From positions 1 through 61,336 of the forward strand of contig CANQEW010000010.1 of assembly GCA_947596085.1 (NCBI GenBank): a stretch of 61,336 nt of DNA, given 5' to 3'. The notes under the pieces were generated by a model. It searched no databases. It worked only from the letters and a program-made list of their open reading frames with translations, and had not been told where the DNA came from. Positions within the stretch are counted from its first letter, which is position 1; the number at the start of each line of letters is the position of its first letter. The stretch comes from an uncultured Clostridia bacterium (GTDB taxonomy: Bacteria > Bacillota > Clostridia > Christensenellales > Aristaeellaceae). A program made the position numbers and the translations under genes. Of the stretch, positions 1-7,709 are shown one piece after another.

Positions 1-103
1 GTTTTGCAGTTACATTCTATCACTTGGCTCTCTGTTTTTCTTCCTCCTTCTGTTACCTATCTATTGTATCAAAACAGCGGTCAAGAAAAGAGTAAAGAAA
101 GCG
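1..103. other. Intergenic edge, no gene seen
   Basis: This strip lies downstream of the minus-strand response regulator. It is more AT-rich than its surroundings. No ribosome site, convincing hairpin or recognisable protein was seen on either strand. Confidence 0.5.
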
Positions 104-778
104 TCAGCATTTTTCCGGAACGAGCCGGAAGCCGATCCCCCACACGGCCTCGATGGGATCCCCCGCGCCCGCTTCGCGGAGCTTTCTGCGCAGGTTGCTC
201 ACGTGCTGCTTCAACGAGGAATCGGTGCAGTCGGGCGTGTCGGCGCCGATGCGCTCCAGGATCGTCGATTTGGCGATCACCTGCCCGGGGTTGCGCATGA
301 GCAGCTTCAATATGGCGAACTCCGTGCGCGTGAGCCGCACGGGCGCGCCGTGGAACGCCGCGCACATGCTCGCGCTCTCCAGCCGCAGGCCGCCGCACTC
401 GATGCGCTCGCCGATTTCCGCTTGCGCCGCCTTGCGCAGCTGCACGGCGACGCGCGCCAGCAGCTCCTTGGAATCGAAGGGCTTGGTCACATAGTCCGCC
501 GCGCCGCCCAGCAGGAGCTCCACCTTATCCCGCACGTCCGCCTTCGCACTCAGCACGATCACGGGCACGTCCCGGATCTCCGGCAGCAGCTCCTCGCCGG
601 AGAGCCCCGGCAGCATCAAGTCCAACAGCACCAGGTCGGGCCGCTCGCGCTCCAGGAGCAGCAGCGCCTCGGTGCCGGAGTACGCCCGCCGCACGGCGTA
701 GCCCTCGCCCGTCAGCAGCTCCTCCAACAGATTTCCGATGGGAACGTCGTCGTCCACCACAAAGATTTTCTTCGCCAT
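104..778 (-). CDS. OmpR/PhoB-family response regulator
   Basis: This is a 224-residue two-component response regulator, a DNA-binding transcription factor switched by phosphorylation. The N-terminal receiver domain (about 1-120) shows the acidic triad at Asp9-Asp11, the phospho-acceptor Asp53 in LLDLMLPG and the conserved Lys99 of TKPF. The C-terminal winged helix (about 127-222) has the family pattern LTRTEFAILKLLM and ends in GIGFRL. The start is preceded by GGGGGAAAG. No histidine kinase lies inside the window; a partner could lie beyond the left edge, because transcription runs leftwards. It follows DUF2442 by 64 bases and may be read with it. The target genes cannot be told from sequence. 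Confidence 0.9.
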   Translation of the reverse strand: MAKKIFVVDDDVPIGNLLEELLTGEGYAVRRAYSGTEALLLLERERPDLVLLDLMLPGLSGEELLPEIRDVPVIVLSAKADVRDKVELLLGGAADYVTKPFDSKELLARVAVQLRKAAQAEIGERIECGGLRLESASMCAAFHGAPVRLTRTEFAILKLLMRNPGQVIAKSTILERIGADTPDCTDSSLKQHVSNLRRKLREAGAGDPIEAVWGIGFRLVPEKC

Positions 779-842
779 ACTTTCCCCCGAATATGCAAAG
801 AGCTGCCTCCGCCGAGACAGCCCCGCCCTCGTGTCGATCGCC

Positions 843-1097
843 CTACTCGCCGCTCATCACGCAATTCTCATACAGCTCGTCCGGGCAGATGTCCTGGCCG
901 TCGGGCCACTCGATCGACAACCCGCCGATCCGCACTGCGTTAAATGTATCCAAATTCAACAGTTCGCTGAACCAGCTGCCGTGCAAGTACGGTTTTACAT
1001 CAAAGAAGCCGCGTTCGCCGTTGTCAAAGGTAACGAACAGCCGGTAATCATCCATAGGAGACACCGCCACCGCGCGCGGCCGGACATTTGTTCCCAT
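843..1097 (-). CDS. DUF2442 domain protein
   Basis: This 84-residue protein matches the DUF2442 pattern: an N-terminal beta-rich part (YRLFVTFDNGERGFFDVKPYL), a central Trp-Phe pair and the closing block LSIEWPDGQDICPDELY. The molecular function is not established. It starts with ATG after TGAGGTG and lies 9 bases downstream of a DUF4160 gene, and the two share one promoter. DUF2442 and DUF4160 genes are commonly found side by side, which has led to the idea that they work as a two-component module, perhaps toxin-antitoxin-like. That role is inference here. Confidence 0.82.
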   Translation of the reverse strand: MGTNVRPRAVAVSPMDDYRLFVTFDNGERGFFDVKPYLHGSWFSELLNLDTFNAVRIGGLSIEWPDGQDICPDELYENCVMSGE

Positions 1098-1106
1098 GAG
1101 CGCACC

Positions 1107-1373
1107 TCATTTCAACGGATCAATTCGGAAGTACCGCTCGCCAGCCGACAGAAGCTGCCAGTTTGCCAGCAGATCCTCCTGATGGATGTCGATCCAGACC
1201 TGCACCATTTGGAGCTTCTTCGGGGGAATCGAGCCGGACAACACCCTGCCGTCCAGCGCAATCGCCGCATCGCTGCCCTGATATTCCGCGTGAATGTGCG
1301 GCTCGTGATGCCTGCCGTCCTTTTCATTATACATGCGGATCACAATGCCATAGAACAAGCTGATTACCGGCAC
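1107..1373 (-). CDS. DUF4160 domain protein, GTG start
   Basis: This is an 88-residue protein of the DUF4160 family. Its diagnostic blocks are visible: ISLFYGIVIRMY near the N terminus, the HHEPHIHAEY motif with several His residues, and a C-terminal helix (VQVWIDIHQEDLLANW). I chose the GTG at 1373 because GGAGGAGGTG sits 6-9 bases upstream; a TTG 18 bases further out lies within the ribosome site itself. It is the first gene of the pair with DUF2442. The His-rich motif suggests metal or nucleic-acid binding, but no activity is known to me. Confidence 0.82.
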   Translation of the reverse strand: MPVISLFYGIVIRMYNEKDGRHHEPHIHAEYQGSDAAIALDGRVLSGSIPPKKLQMVQVWIDIHQEDLLANWQLLSAGERYFRIDPLK

Positions 1374-1395
1374 GACGCGCACCTCCTCCAAAGCA

Positions 1396-1425
1396 ATTAT
1401 ACCCCACTCCGCGCAGAGACGTCAA
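1396..1425 (-). promoter_or_regulatory. Promoter of the DUF4160-DUF2442 pair
   Basis: On the minus strand TTGACG (1420-1425) and a perfect TATAAT (1396-1401) are separated by 18 bases. The start codon lies 22 bases beyond the -10 box. Confidence 0.7.
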
Positions 1426-1451
1426 GGGGACGCCTCGCTGGAAGCGTCCCC
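1426..1451. terminator. Hairpin downstream of fba
   Basis: GGGGACGC and GCGTCCCC form an 8-pair stem with a 10-base loop, 17 bases after the fba stop codon. The T-run is poor (TT then GACG), so it may be an inefficient terminator or a 3'-end processing hairpin. Confidence 0.45.
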
Positions 1452-1468
1452 ACAAAACAGGTTGTCGA

Positions 1469-2452
1469 TTATGCCTTGCCGTCGCAGCCCAGCACATCCA
1501 CGAGCTTATGCTCGACCATGCTCTTGATGGCGATGCGAGCGGGCTTGAGGTACTGGCGGGGATCGAAGTGATCCGGATGCTCCGCGAAGTACTTGCGGAT
1601 GCTGGCGGTCATGGCCAGGCGCAGGTCGGAGTCGATGTTGATCTTGCAGACCGCGCCGCGGGCCGCCTGACGGAGCTGCTCCTCGGGGATGCCGACCGCG
1701 TCGGGCATCTTGCCGCCGTTCTCGTTGATGATCTTCACGAACTCCTGCGGCACGGAGGAAGAGCCGTGCAGCACGATCGGGAAGCCGGGCAGGCGCTTGG
1801 AGACCTCGTCCAGGATGTCGAAGCGCAGCGGCGGGGGCACGAGGATGCCGTCGGCGTTGCGGGTGCACTGGGCGGCGGTGAACTTGTACGCGCCATGGCT
1901 GGTGCCGATGGCGATGGCCAGGGAATCGACGCCCGTGCGGGACACGAACTCCTCGACCTCCTCGGGGCGGGTGTAGGAGGAATCTTCGGCGGAGACCTTC
2001 ACTTCGTCCTCGACGCCGGCCAGCGTGCCCAGCTCGCCCTCGACGACCACGCCGTGGTCATGGGCGTACTCGACGACCTGCTTGGTCAGCGCGATGTTGT
2101 CCTCGAAGGACTTGGAGGAGCCGTCGATCATGACGGAGGTGAAGCCGCCGTCGATGCAGCTCTTGCACAGTTCAAAGGTGTCGCCGTGGTCCAGGTGCAC
2201 GCAGATGGGCAGGTCGAAGCCCGCGGACTGCTCGGCGTCGGCGATGGCGGCCTCGATCAGCTTCATCAGATACACGTGCTTGGCGTAGGCGCGGGCGCCC
2301 TTGGACACCTGCAGGATCAGCGGAGCGTGCTTTTCCATCGCGGCCTCAGTGATGCCCTGAATGATTTCCATGTTGTTGACATTGAAAGCGCCGATGGCGT
2401 AGCCGCCGTCGTAGGCCTTCTTGAACATCTCTTTGGAAGTTACGATAGCCAT
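1469..2452 (-). CDS. fba: Class II fructose-bisphosphate aldolase
   Basis: This 327-residue zinc aldolase catalyses the reversible cleavage of fructose 1,6-bisphosphate to glyceraldehyde 3-phosphate and dihydroxyacetone phosphate in cytosolic glycolysis. It shows the class II signatures: YAIGAFNVNNME at the N terminus, the zinc and catalytic block CVHLDHGDTFE, the GELGTLAGVED block and the phosphate-binding HGSSSVP. The length fits the longer Fba forms (about 280-330). The start has AAGGAGT 10 bases upstream and the gene has its own strong promoter, so it is probably monocistronic. It points away from the MATE cassette that lies upstream. Confidence 0.97.
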   Translation of the reverse strand: MAIVTSKEMFKKAYDGGYAIGAFNVNNMEIIQGITEAAMEKHAPLILQVSKGARAYAKHVYLMKLIEAAIADAEQSAGFDLPICVHLDHGDTFELCKSCIDGGFTSVMIDGSSKSFEDNIALTKQVVEYAHDHGVVVEGELGTLAGVEDEVKVSAEDSSYTRPEEVEEFVSRTGVDSLAIAIGTSHGAYKFTAAQCTRNADGILVPPPLRFDILDEVSKRLPGFPIVLHGSSSVPQEFVKIINENGGKMPDAVGIPEEQLRQAARGAVCKINIDSDLRLAMTASIRKYFAEHPDHFDPRQYLKPARIAIKSMVEHKLVDVLGCDGKA

Positions 2453-2487
2453 GGGACATACAACTCCTTATCTATTGGATTGTCAAT

Positions 2488-2515
2488 ATTATACCACAAC
2501 CGCATGAAAATGCAA
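2488..2515 (-). promoter_or_regulatory. Promoter of fba
   Basis: On the minus strand TTGCAT (2510-2515) and TATAAT (2488-2493) are 16 bases apart. The -35 box falls inside the copy-1 direct repeat (2498-2618). The second copy near 6.3 kb lacks the -10 box. Confidence 0.7.
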
Positions 2516-2618
2516 GCAATCGCAGGGAATTAACGGAATCTGCGCGATTCGCCTGTCGGGCGTTTTTGCCGAGGATCGGCGTCGCCGATTTTTAGTGCGC
2601 AACCAGGTTTTGACGCAT
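2498..2618. repeat. Imperfect direct repeat, copy 1
   Basis: About 110-120 bases recur in the same orientation at 6318-6439 with near-constant spacing (offset 3820-3821). Shared blocks include CGCATGAAAATGC, GCGATTCGCCTG and GCGTTTTTGC. Copy 1 spans the fba -35 box and the last codons of the MATE gene. The two copies bracket the MATE-alcohol dehydrogenase-AraC cassette. Confidence 0.8.
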
Positions 2619-3953
2619 CCCCTCCGCCTGTTTCTGATGTCCGACTGTGACGTAAAAAGCGGCAAGAAACAGCGCGCAAAGGCACCAGATGACGGGTTCC
2701 GTCACCGCTACGCCCAAGTAGCCAATGGCGGGCACCAGCACAGCGGCGGAGATGATCTTTACCACCAATTCGATGGTGCTGGAAAGCACCGGCAGCACCT
2801 TGTGTCCCATGGCCTGCATGGAGTAGCGCAGGATGAACAGCGCGCCCAGCGGGAAAAAGCACGCGGTGCTCAGGCGCAAATTGAGAAGCGCGTTGGCGAT
2901 AATTTCCTCGTTCCCGGTGGCGGTGAGAAGCACGACCAGGGGCCGCCCCAGCGTCCAGCAGATGAGGATGGAGAAGACCGACCATACCAGCTCCACCAGG
3001 AGCATCTTCCGGTTGGCCTCCCGGATGCGGCGATAGCGCTTTGCCCCATAGTTCTGCCCCACAAAGGTGCTGGTGGCGCTCGAAACGGTGGACATGGGAA
3101 TCATCAACATCTCATAGATTCGACGGGATGCGGTATGAGCGGTGATGATATCCGTGTCCAGCGCGTTGATCGATCGCTGAAGCACGACGGAGCCCAGCGA
3201 GAACACGCACTGCATCATCGCCATGGAGAAACCGGTGGTGCACATCTCAGTGGAGAGCTCGCGACCGATTTTCCAGTCCGAGGCGCGGGGCAGGTATTCA
3301 CGGTAGTTTCTGAAGATGTACGCCCCGCACAGCGCCGCCGATACTGCCTGAGCGATCACCGTGGCCAGTGCCGCGCCGGCGATACCGATGTGGAGCAGGA
3401 TCACAAACAGCGCGTCCAGCGCCAGATTCAAAAGACTGGACAGGATGAGGAAATACAGCGGCGTCCGGCTGTTGCCCATGGCGCGCAGAAATCCCGCGCA
3501 GCCGTTGTAGGCAATGGTGGTGAGCATTCCGCCGAGAATGATAACGATGTACAGATAGGACTGATCGAACACCTCCGCCGGCGTCAGCAAGAGCCGCATG
3601 GCGGGCTTCAGGAACAGGACTGAAACCACCGTAAGCAGCGCGCCGATGCCCAGATTCAACTGAATCATGGCGGCCGCGCCGCGGCGGAACTGATCCCTGT
3701 CCCCACCGCCGAAGAGCCGGGACAGGACGACGCAGTACCCGTTATTCAGGCCCCATGCCAAATTCATGAGCAGGGAGTACAGCACGCTGGTGGCACCGAT
3801 GGCGGCAATGGCCGCATCGCCCAGACAGTGTCCCGCGATCATGGTGTCTACCATGCTGTATACCTGCTGGAAAATGTTGCCGATCAGCAGCGGGACGGCA
3901 AATCTCAATATCAATCTCACAGGATTTCCCTGTGTCATATCCATGACGCGCAT
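2592..3953 (-). CDS. MATE-family multidrug/cation exporter
   Basis: This is a 453-residue inner-membrane exporter of the MATE family, which uses a sodium or proton gradient to expel cationic compounds. The N terminus TQGNPVRLILRFAVPLLIGN and the following QQVYSMVDTMIAG are family hallmarks, and about twelve hydrophobic segments follow, in two related halves. I placed the start at 3953 because AAGGAAAACC precedes that ATG and it gives the usual N terminus; a GTG at 3992 behind GGAAGG is an alternative. The gene points away from AraC and follows the alcohol dehydrogenase, so the three may form one inducible unit. The substrate is unknown. Confidence 0.92.
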   Translation of the reverse strand: MRVMDMTQGNPVRLILRFAVPLLIGNIFQQVYSMVDTMIAGHCLGDAAIAAIGATSVLYSLLMNLAWGLNNGYCVVLSRLFGGGDRDQFRRGAAAMIQLNLGIGALLTVVSVLFLKPAMRLLLTPAEVFDQSYLYIVIILGGMLTTIAYNGCAGFLRAMGNSRTPLYFLILSSLLNLALDALFVILLHIGIAGAALATVIAQAVSAALCGAYIFRNYREYLPRASDWKIGRELSTEMCTTGFSMAMMQCVFSLGSVVLQRSINALDTDIITAHTASRRIYEMLMIPMSTVSSATSTFVGQNYGAKRYRRIREANRKMLLVELVWSVFSILICWTLGRPLVVLLTATGNEEIIANALLNLRLSTACFFPLGALFILRYSMQAMGHKVLPVLSSTIELVVKIISAAVLVPAIGYLGVAVTEPVIWCLCALFLAAFYVTVGHQKQAEGMRQNLVAH

Positions 3954-4051
3954 GGTTTTCCTTTCAGACAAGCGATTCATATTCGCGTTCACTTTCAATC
4001 CTTCCGCAAGATTCCAGCGGAGCCGGTGCGACCGGCCCGCCGTCGTTTCGA

Positions 4052-5215
4052 TTATCTATATGCGTTCCGGAAAATTGTCAGATAGTCCTCATCGGAAAGC
4101 GGGAGCGGATCGGCTGTGATGTCGCCGCCGAGGACCTCGTGTACCTTTGCGGGATAGAGCTTCAGTTCCTCCTCGGTGATGCCCTCCGCGCTCATTTTCA
4201 AGCCCGCGCAGCCAATGGAGGCGATCAGCTCGTCCAAGGCCTCGATAAAATCCTGTCCGGAGGCGGGATTTTCCACGCCCATTGCCTTTGCCATCTTGAT
4301 CATCGGCTCCTCGGCGGCCTGGCGGTCGGCAAAGAAGCCATAGTAGGCGTGGGCAAGCTCGATCAACCCGGCTCCATGCACCAAGTCATCATGGAAGCTG
4401 CCCATGACGTGCTCCATGGTGTGCGCGGAGGTGCACATCATATAGTAACCGGCAAAGGTGTTGGCGTAAGCCATCATCTCACGGGCCTCGCGGTCGTTCC
4501 CGTTCGCGACGGCGCGGGGCAGATACTTCGCCACCAACTCGATGGTCTTCAGCGCGAACATCTCTCCCATCGGATGGACATTCTTATTTACCACGGTCTC
4601 CGAGGCGTGGAAAAACGCGTCCATTCCCTGATATGCCGTGAATTTCGGCGGCACGCTCATCATCAGGCCGCTATCCACAACGGAGATTGTCGGAAACATG
4701 GACGGAAAGAAAATGCCGGTCTTTTCCCGCGTCTTGTCATTGGTGATGACGGCGGCGATATCCACCTCGCTCGCCGTACCCGCCGAAGTCGTGATACAGA
4801 CGATGGGAATCGCGGGATTCGGCGCGGCCTTTTTCCCGCCCGCCGCACTCAAAGAGTAATCCCAGATGTCACCGGGGTTATTCGCCATCAGCGCGATGCA
4901 CTTGGAGCAGTCCATGACGGGGCCGCCGCCGAGGGCGACCACGAAGTCGCAGCCATTGTCCTTCACAGCCTTCGCGCCGTCCATTACGTTGATATCCGTG
5001 GGATTGGGACGGACTTGGTCGAAAAGCTCGTGATCGACGCCCGCGGCGTCCAGCTCTCCCTCCACGCGGGCGAGATAGCCGTGCTTCTTTGCCGACTGAC
5101 CGTTCGAGGTTACAATCAGCGCCTTTCTGCCCGGAAGCGCTTCGCTGTGCAGATCGTTCAGTCTGCCGGGCCCGAACAGAACCTTTACGGGATTGAAATG
5201 CGTCCAGTGATACAT
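4052..5215 (-). CDS. Iron-containing (group III) alcohol dehydrogenase
   Basis: This 387-residue dehydrogenase belongs to the Fe-dependent ADH family that interconverts alcohols and aldehydes or ketones with NAD(P). The nucleotide-binding ALGGGPVMDCSKC block is seen near residue 95. The metal site is represented by the Asp/His of QGMDAFFHASE and the His cluster in TSAHTMEHVMGSFHDDLVHG. The length is typical (about 380-390). It is divergent from an AraC regulator across a 141-base gap, an arrangement that suggests control by that regulator. The real substrate (butanol, propanediol or another) cannot be set from sequence. Confidence 0.93.
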   Translation of the reverse strand: MYHWTHFNPVKVLFGPGRLNDLHSEALPGRKALIVTSNGQSAKKHGYLARVEGELDAAGVDHELFDQVRPNPTDINVMDGAKAVKDNGCDFVVALGGGPVMDCSKCIALMANNPGDIWDYSLSAAGGKKAAPNPAIPIVCITTSAGTASEVDIAAVITNDKTREKTGIFFPSMFPTISVVDSGLMMSVPPKFTAYQGMDAFFHASETVVNKNVHPMGEMFALKTIELVAKYLPRAVANGNDREAREMMAYANTFAGYYMMCTSAHTMEHVMGSFHDDLVHGAGLIELAHAYYGFFADRQAAEEPMIKMAKAMGVENPASGQDFIEALDELIASIGCAGLKMSAEGITEEELKLYPAKVHEVLGGDITADPLPLSDEDYLTIFRNAYR

Positions 5216-5356
5216 GTTGAAATCCTCCTTGATGGATGTTTTTGCTTTACGCCGTCATTGTACGTCCTTCCAACGAGAAATTCAGCGGTATATCTTAATG
5301 ATTCTACTGACTTTTTTTAAGATCAGTGGTATAATATGATATAAGGAGGCATTCAT

Positions 5357-6292
5357 ATGGTTTTGGAGGACGCAATTGATAAACTCGGAAGGGCCTTTCC
5401 CAATCTGAACTGGTCCTTTGTGCCGGAGAATATCCGCGAGACTGACGAAATCATGTCCTACTGGCCCGGAGAGGCGGATGACGATGTCATGGTTTGCGTT
5501 TTGAAGGCGCGAAGCATGAATGAAGTCTTTCACAGGCAAGACTTTTTCTTCCTGAACTTCGCATACCGGCAGGACTATCAGGCGCTCAGCGCAAGGTCGG
5601 ACAATCTGCTTACCATAAAAGAAAACGACTGCTACATCGGGCAGCCGTTCAGCGGTTACGCCATTCGGGGAGAATCGGCAGAGGACATTGTGATCATCGG
5701 CGTGCTGATTCAAAAGGACGCCTTTTTCAGAGAGTATCTCTCGGCACTGGCCGTGGACAACTCCATGTTTCATTTTTTCCTCGACCCGCGGACGGATTAC
5801 TTTTCGGAGAATATGATTCATCTGACATTTGACGGCTGTCACCCCGTGCGAAAGCTCTTGGAATTGATGGTTTTGGAATACGCGGACAGAAATGAGGACA
5901 CGCAAAACGTCTTAAAACCCATGACTTTGACACTTTTGATGTATGTGGCCAGGGAATACCGCAAAACATCGTTCCAAAGCGACGGCGGATCGCTGTCCGA
6001 CCAAATCATTCGCTTTATCAGCGAGCATTCCGACAAAGCGACCCTCGGGATGATCGCCTCTCACTTTTCCTATCACCCAAACTATATCTCCGCGCTGCTC
6101 CGGCAGGAAACTGGACGAACATTCTCCGATATTCTATTGGAACAGCGAATGGATCGCGCTTTGGCGCTGCTCCAGGGCACCAACCTCTCCGTGGAGGAAG
6201 TGTCCGCCATGGTGGGATACAACAACACCAGCAATTTCTATCGGGCCTTTCGAGCATATTACCATGCGTCCCCAAGGGGGTATGCGCAATGA
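5357..6292 (+). CDS. AraC-family transcriptional regulator
   Basis: This 311-residue protein ends in the double helix-turn-helix of AraC/XylS factors: the first helix pair around ATLGMIASHFSYHPNYIS and the second around LSVEEVSAMVGYNNTSNFYRAF. The N-terminal ~200 residues are a cupin-like sensory part without a ligand I recognise. ATG follows AAGGAGGCATTCAT, and TATAAT lies at 5330-5335. It is transcribed away from the alcohol dehydrogenase and MATE genes and probably activates them, which is inference from the divergent layout. Confidence 0.92.
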   Translation: MVLEDAIDKLGRAFPNLNWSFVPENIRETDEIMSYWPGEADDDVMVCVLKARSMNEVFHRQDFFFLNFAYRQDYQALSARSDNLLTIKENDCYIGQPFSGYAIRGESAEDIVIIGVLIQKDAFFREYLSALAVDNSMFHFFLDPRTDYFSENMIHLTFDGCHPVRKLLELMVLEYADRNEDTQNVLKPMTLTLLMYVAREYRKTSFQSDGGSLSDQIIRFISEHSDKATLGMIASHFSYHPNYISALLRQETGRTFSDILLEQRMDRALALLQGTNLSVEEVSAMVGYNNTSNFYRAFRAYYHASPRGYAQ

Positions 6293-6317
6293 CAATGATC
6301 GCGCGATTCGGAGAAAT

Positions 6318-6439
6318 AACCGCATGAAAATGCGAGCAATCGCGGGGAATGAACGAAAGGGGTGCGATTCGCCTGCCGGGCGTTTTTGCGAAGGAGCGGC
6401 GTCGCCGTCTTCTCAGTGCGAAACCAAATCCTGGTACAT
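6318..6439. repeat. Imperfect direct repeat, copy 2
   Basis: This is the partner of the repeat at 2498-2618, in the same orientation. It lies in the non-coding gap between the AraC stop and the acetyltransferase stop. It has no functional promoter boxes and carries one extra base near 6411. It looks like a duplicated edge of the fba/MATE junction. Confidence 0.8.
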
Positions 6440-6477
6440 CCGCATCAAGGCGGCGACGCACGCCGGTTCACGTACCT

Positions 6478-7062
6478 CTATTCTTTTTGTTCCTCTGGAT
6501 CGAGGTAGCGGATCACCTTCGCGGGCACGCCGCCAACGATGGCGTAGTCGTGAACATCCCTCGTAACGACGGCGCCGGCCGCGACAACGGCATATTCCCC
6601 AATCGTCACGCCGGGGCAGATCGTTACATTCATGCCCAGCCACGCATTCTTCTTCACCAACACCTTCCCATAGGTGTATTTGGTGTGACGCTCGTTCATG
6701 TCATGGTTAATCGTGGCGATCCGCAAGCCCGGTGCGGACATAACGCCATCCTCAAACTCGATTCCACCGGACGCGGAGAGAATCGCGGAATGATTGATGA
6801 ACACACCTTTCCCAAATTTGACTCGGTTCCCGAAGTCACAGACAAACGGAGTCAAAATGCGAACCTCGTCAAGCTTTCTGCCAAAGAGTTCCTCCAAATA
6901 GGCGACATAGCCCGGTTCATCCGGCATCATGGCATTGGCTTTCGCACAAAGGGTTCTCGCTCGCATCATTTCCTCGATGGCTTCTTCGAAATATGGCTCC
7001 CGATTGTCCGTCGGCCCGCCCCGATCCATAAGCTCATAAACATAGCCTTTCTTATAATCCAT
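6478..7062 (-). CDS. Sugar O-acetyltransferase, left-handed beta-helix
   Basis: This 194-residue member of the maltose/galactoside O-acetyltransferase (LacA/NodL) group transfers acetyl from acetyl-CoA to sugar hydroxyls in the cytosol. It has the N-terminal Mac domain (about 1-60, with YDELMDRGG-like and ARxLCxKxN features) followed by hexapeptide repeats. The catalytic His lies in ATINHDMNERH, and the C-terminal GNVTICPGVTIGxxAVVAAGAVVTRDV-type block is present. The start at 7062 has AAGGAGG 7 bases upstream, making it 12 bases overlapped with the preceding flavodoxin gene; translational coupling is likely. Confidence 0.9.
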   Translation of the reverse strand: MDYKKGYVYELMDRGGPTDNREPYFEEAIEEMMRARTLCAKANAMMPDEPGYVAYLEELFGRKLDEVRILTPFVCDFGNRVKFGKGVFINHSAILSASGGIEFEDGVMSAPGLRIATINHDMNERHTKYTYGKVLVKKNAWLGMNVTICPGVTIGEYAVVAAGAVVTRDVHDYAIVGGVPAKVIRYLDPEEQKE

Positions 7063-7073
7063 ACGCGACCTCC

Positions 7074-7595
7074 TTACAGCAAACCATTTGCGAACAGCCA
7101 ACTTCGCACGAGCTCTTTTGAATCCGCAGCATCGCTGCCGATAATCGGCAAACCTTTCTTTACATCAGCGCCGGGAGCGTACTTCCGGATATCCCGTTCG
7201 CTGCTTCCCATGCCGCTGCCTTCATTGGTACAGAGGGGCAGAATCGTCTTCCTGGAAAAGTCGTACTTTTCAAGGAACGTTGCAACCGCCATTGGCATTG
7301 TCCCCCAGTAATTCGGGTATGCCAGAACCACCGTATCATAGCCGTTCATGTTCTCCGGGCAGGAGCGCAGTTCCGGACGGGCATTCTTCCGCAGATCTTC
7401 CTTCGCCTGTTCGGTACAGGTCATGTACTCTGCGGAATAGGGAACTTTCATCTCGATCTTGAAACTGTCTGCCGGGATCAACTCCTCCATGATTCGGCAG
7501 ACAATCTCCGTATTTCCCACTTTCACATAGCGCATTACACCGCCAAAGTAGTTCTCGTCCGCCCTCGAAAAAAACGCAATCAAAGTTTTGCCCAT
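7074..7595 (-). CDS. Flavodoxin family protein
   Basis: This 173-residue protein has the flavodoxin fold. The N-terminal LIAFFSRADEN strand-loop should hold the FMN phosphate. The middle block DTVVLAYPNYWGTMPMAVATFLEKYD and the late LCTNEGSGMGSSERDI are those of the DUF-type flavodoxins often called flavodoxin_4. It probably acts as a small electron carrier or NAD(P)H-quinone-type reductase. I chose the ATG at 7595 because GGAGGG precedes it by 7 bases. It is the first gene of the pair with the acetyltransferase and is divergent from a LysR regulator. Confidence 0.9.
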   Translation of the reverse strand: MGKTLIAFFSRADENYFGGVMRYVKVGNTEIVCRIMEELIPADSFKIEMKVPYSAEYMTCTEQAKEDLRKNARPELRSCPENMNGYDTVVLAYPNYWGTMPMAVATFLEKYDFSRKTILPLCTNEGSGMGSSERDIRKYAPGADVKKGLPIIGSDAADSKELVRSWLFANGLL

Positions 7596-7633
7596 TGCGA
7601 TTCCCTCCTGTAATTCTGTCATAACTTACCTAA

Positions 7634-7680
7634 ATTATATTCGATTCCTATTGCAAAGTCCAATCGAAATGCTGTATAAT
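7634..7680. promoter_or_regulatory. Overlapping divergent promoters, flavodoxin and LysR
   Basis: Plus strand: TTGCAA (7651-7656), 18 bases, TATAAT (7675-7680) for the LysR gene. Minus strand: TTGGAC (7658-7663), 18 bases, TATAAT (7634-7639) for flavodoxin. The two promoters overlap face to face. An ATTCGATT/AATCGAAA inverted repeat within them fits a LysR-type operator. Confidence 0.65.
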
Positions 7681-7709
7681 TGATTTGATTTTTAAATTGT
7701 GAGGCGATC

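Noticed and set aside
6018-6461. Minus-strand open frame across repeat copy 2
   Set aside because: It overlaps the 3' end of the AraC gene on the other strand, has no ribosome site and the product is Arg-rich without homology.
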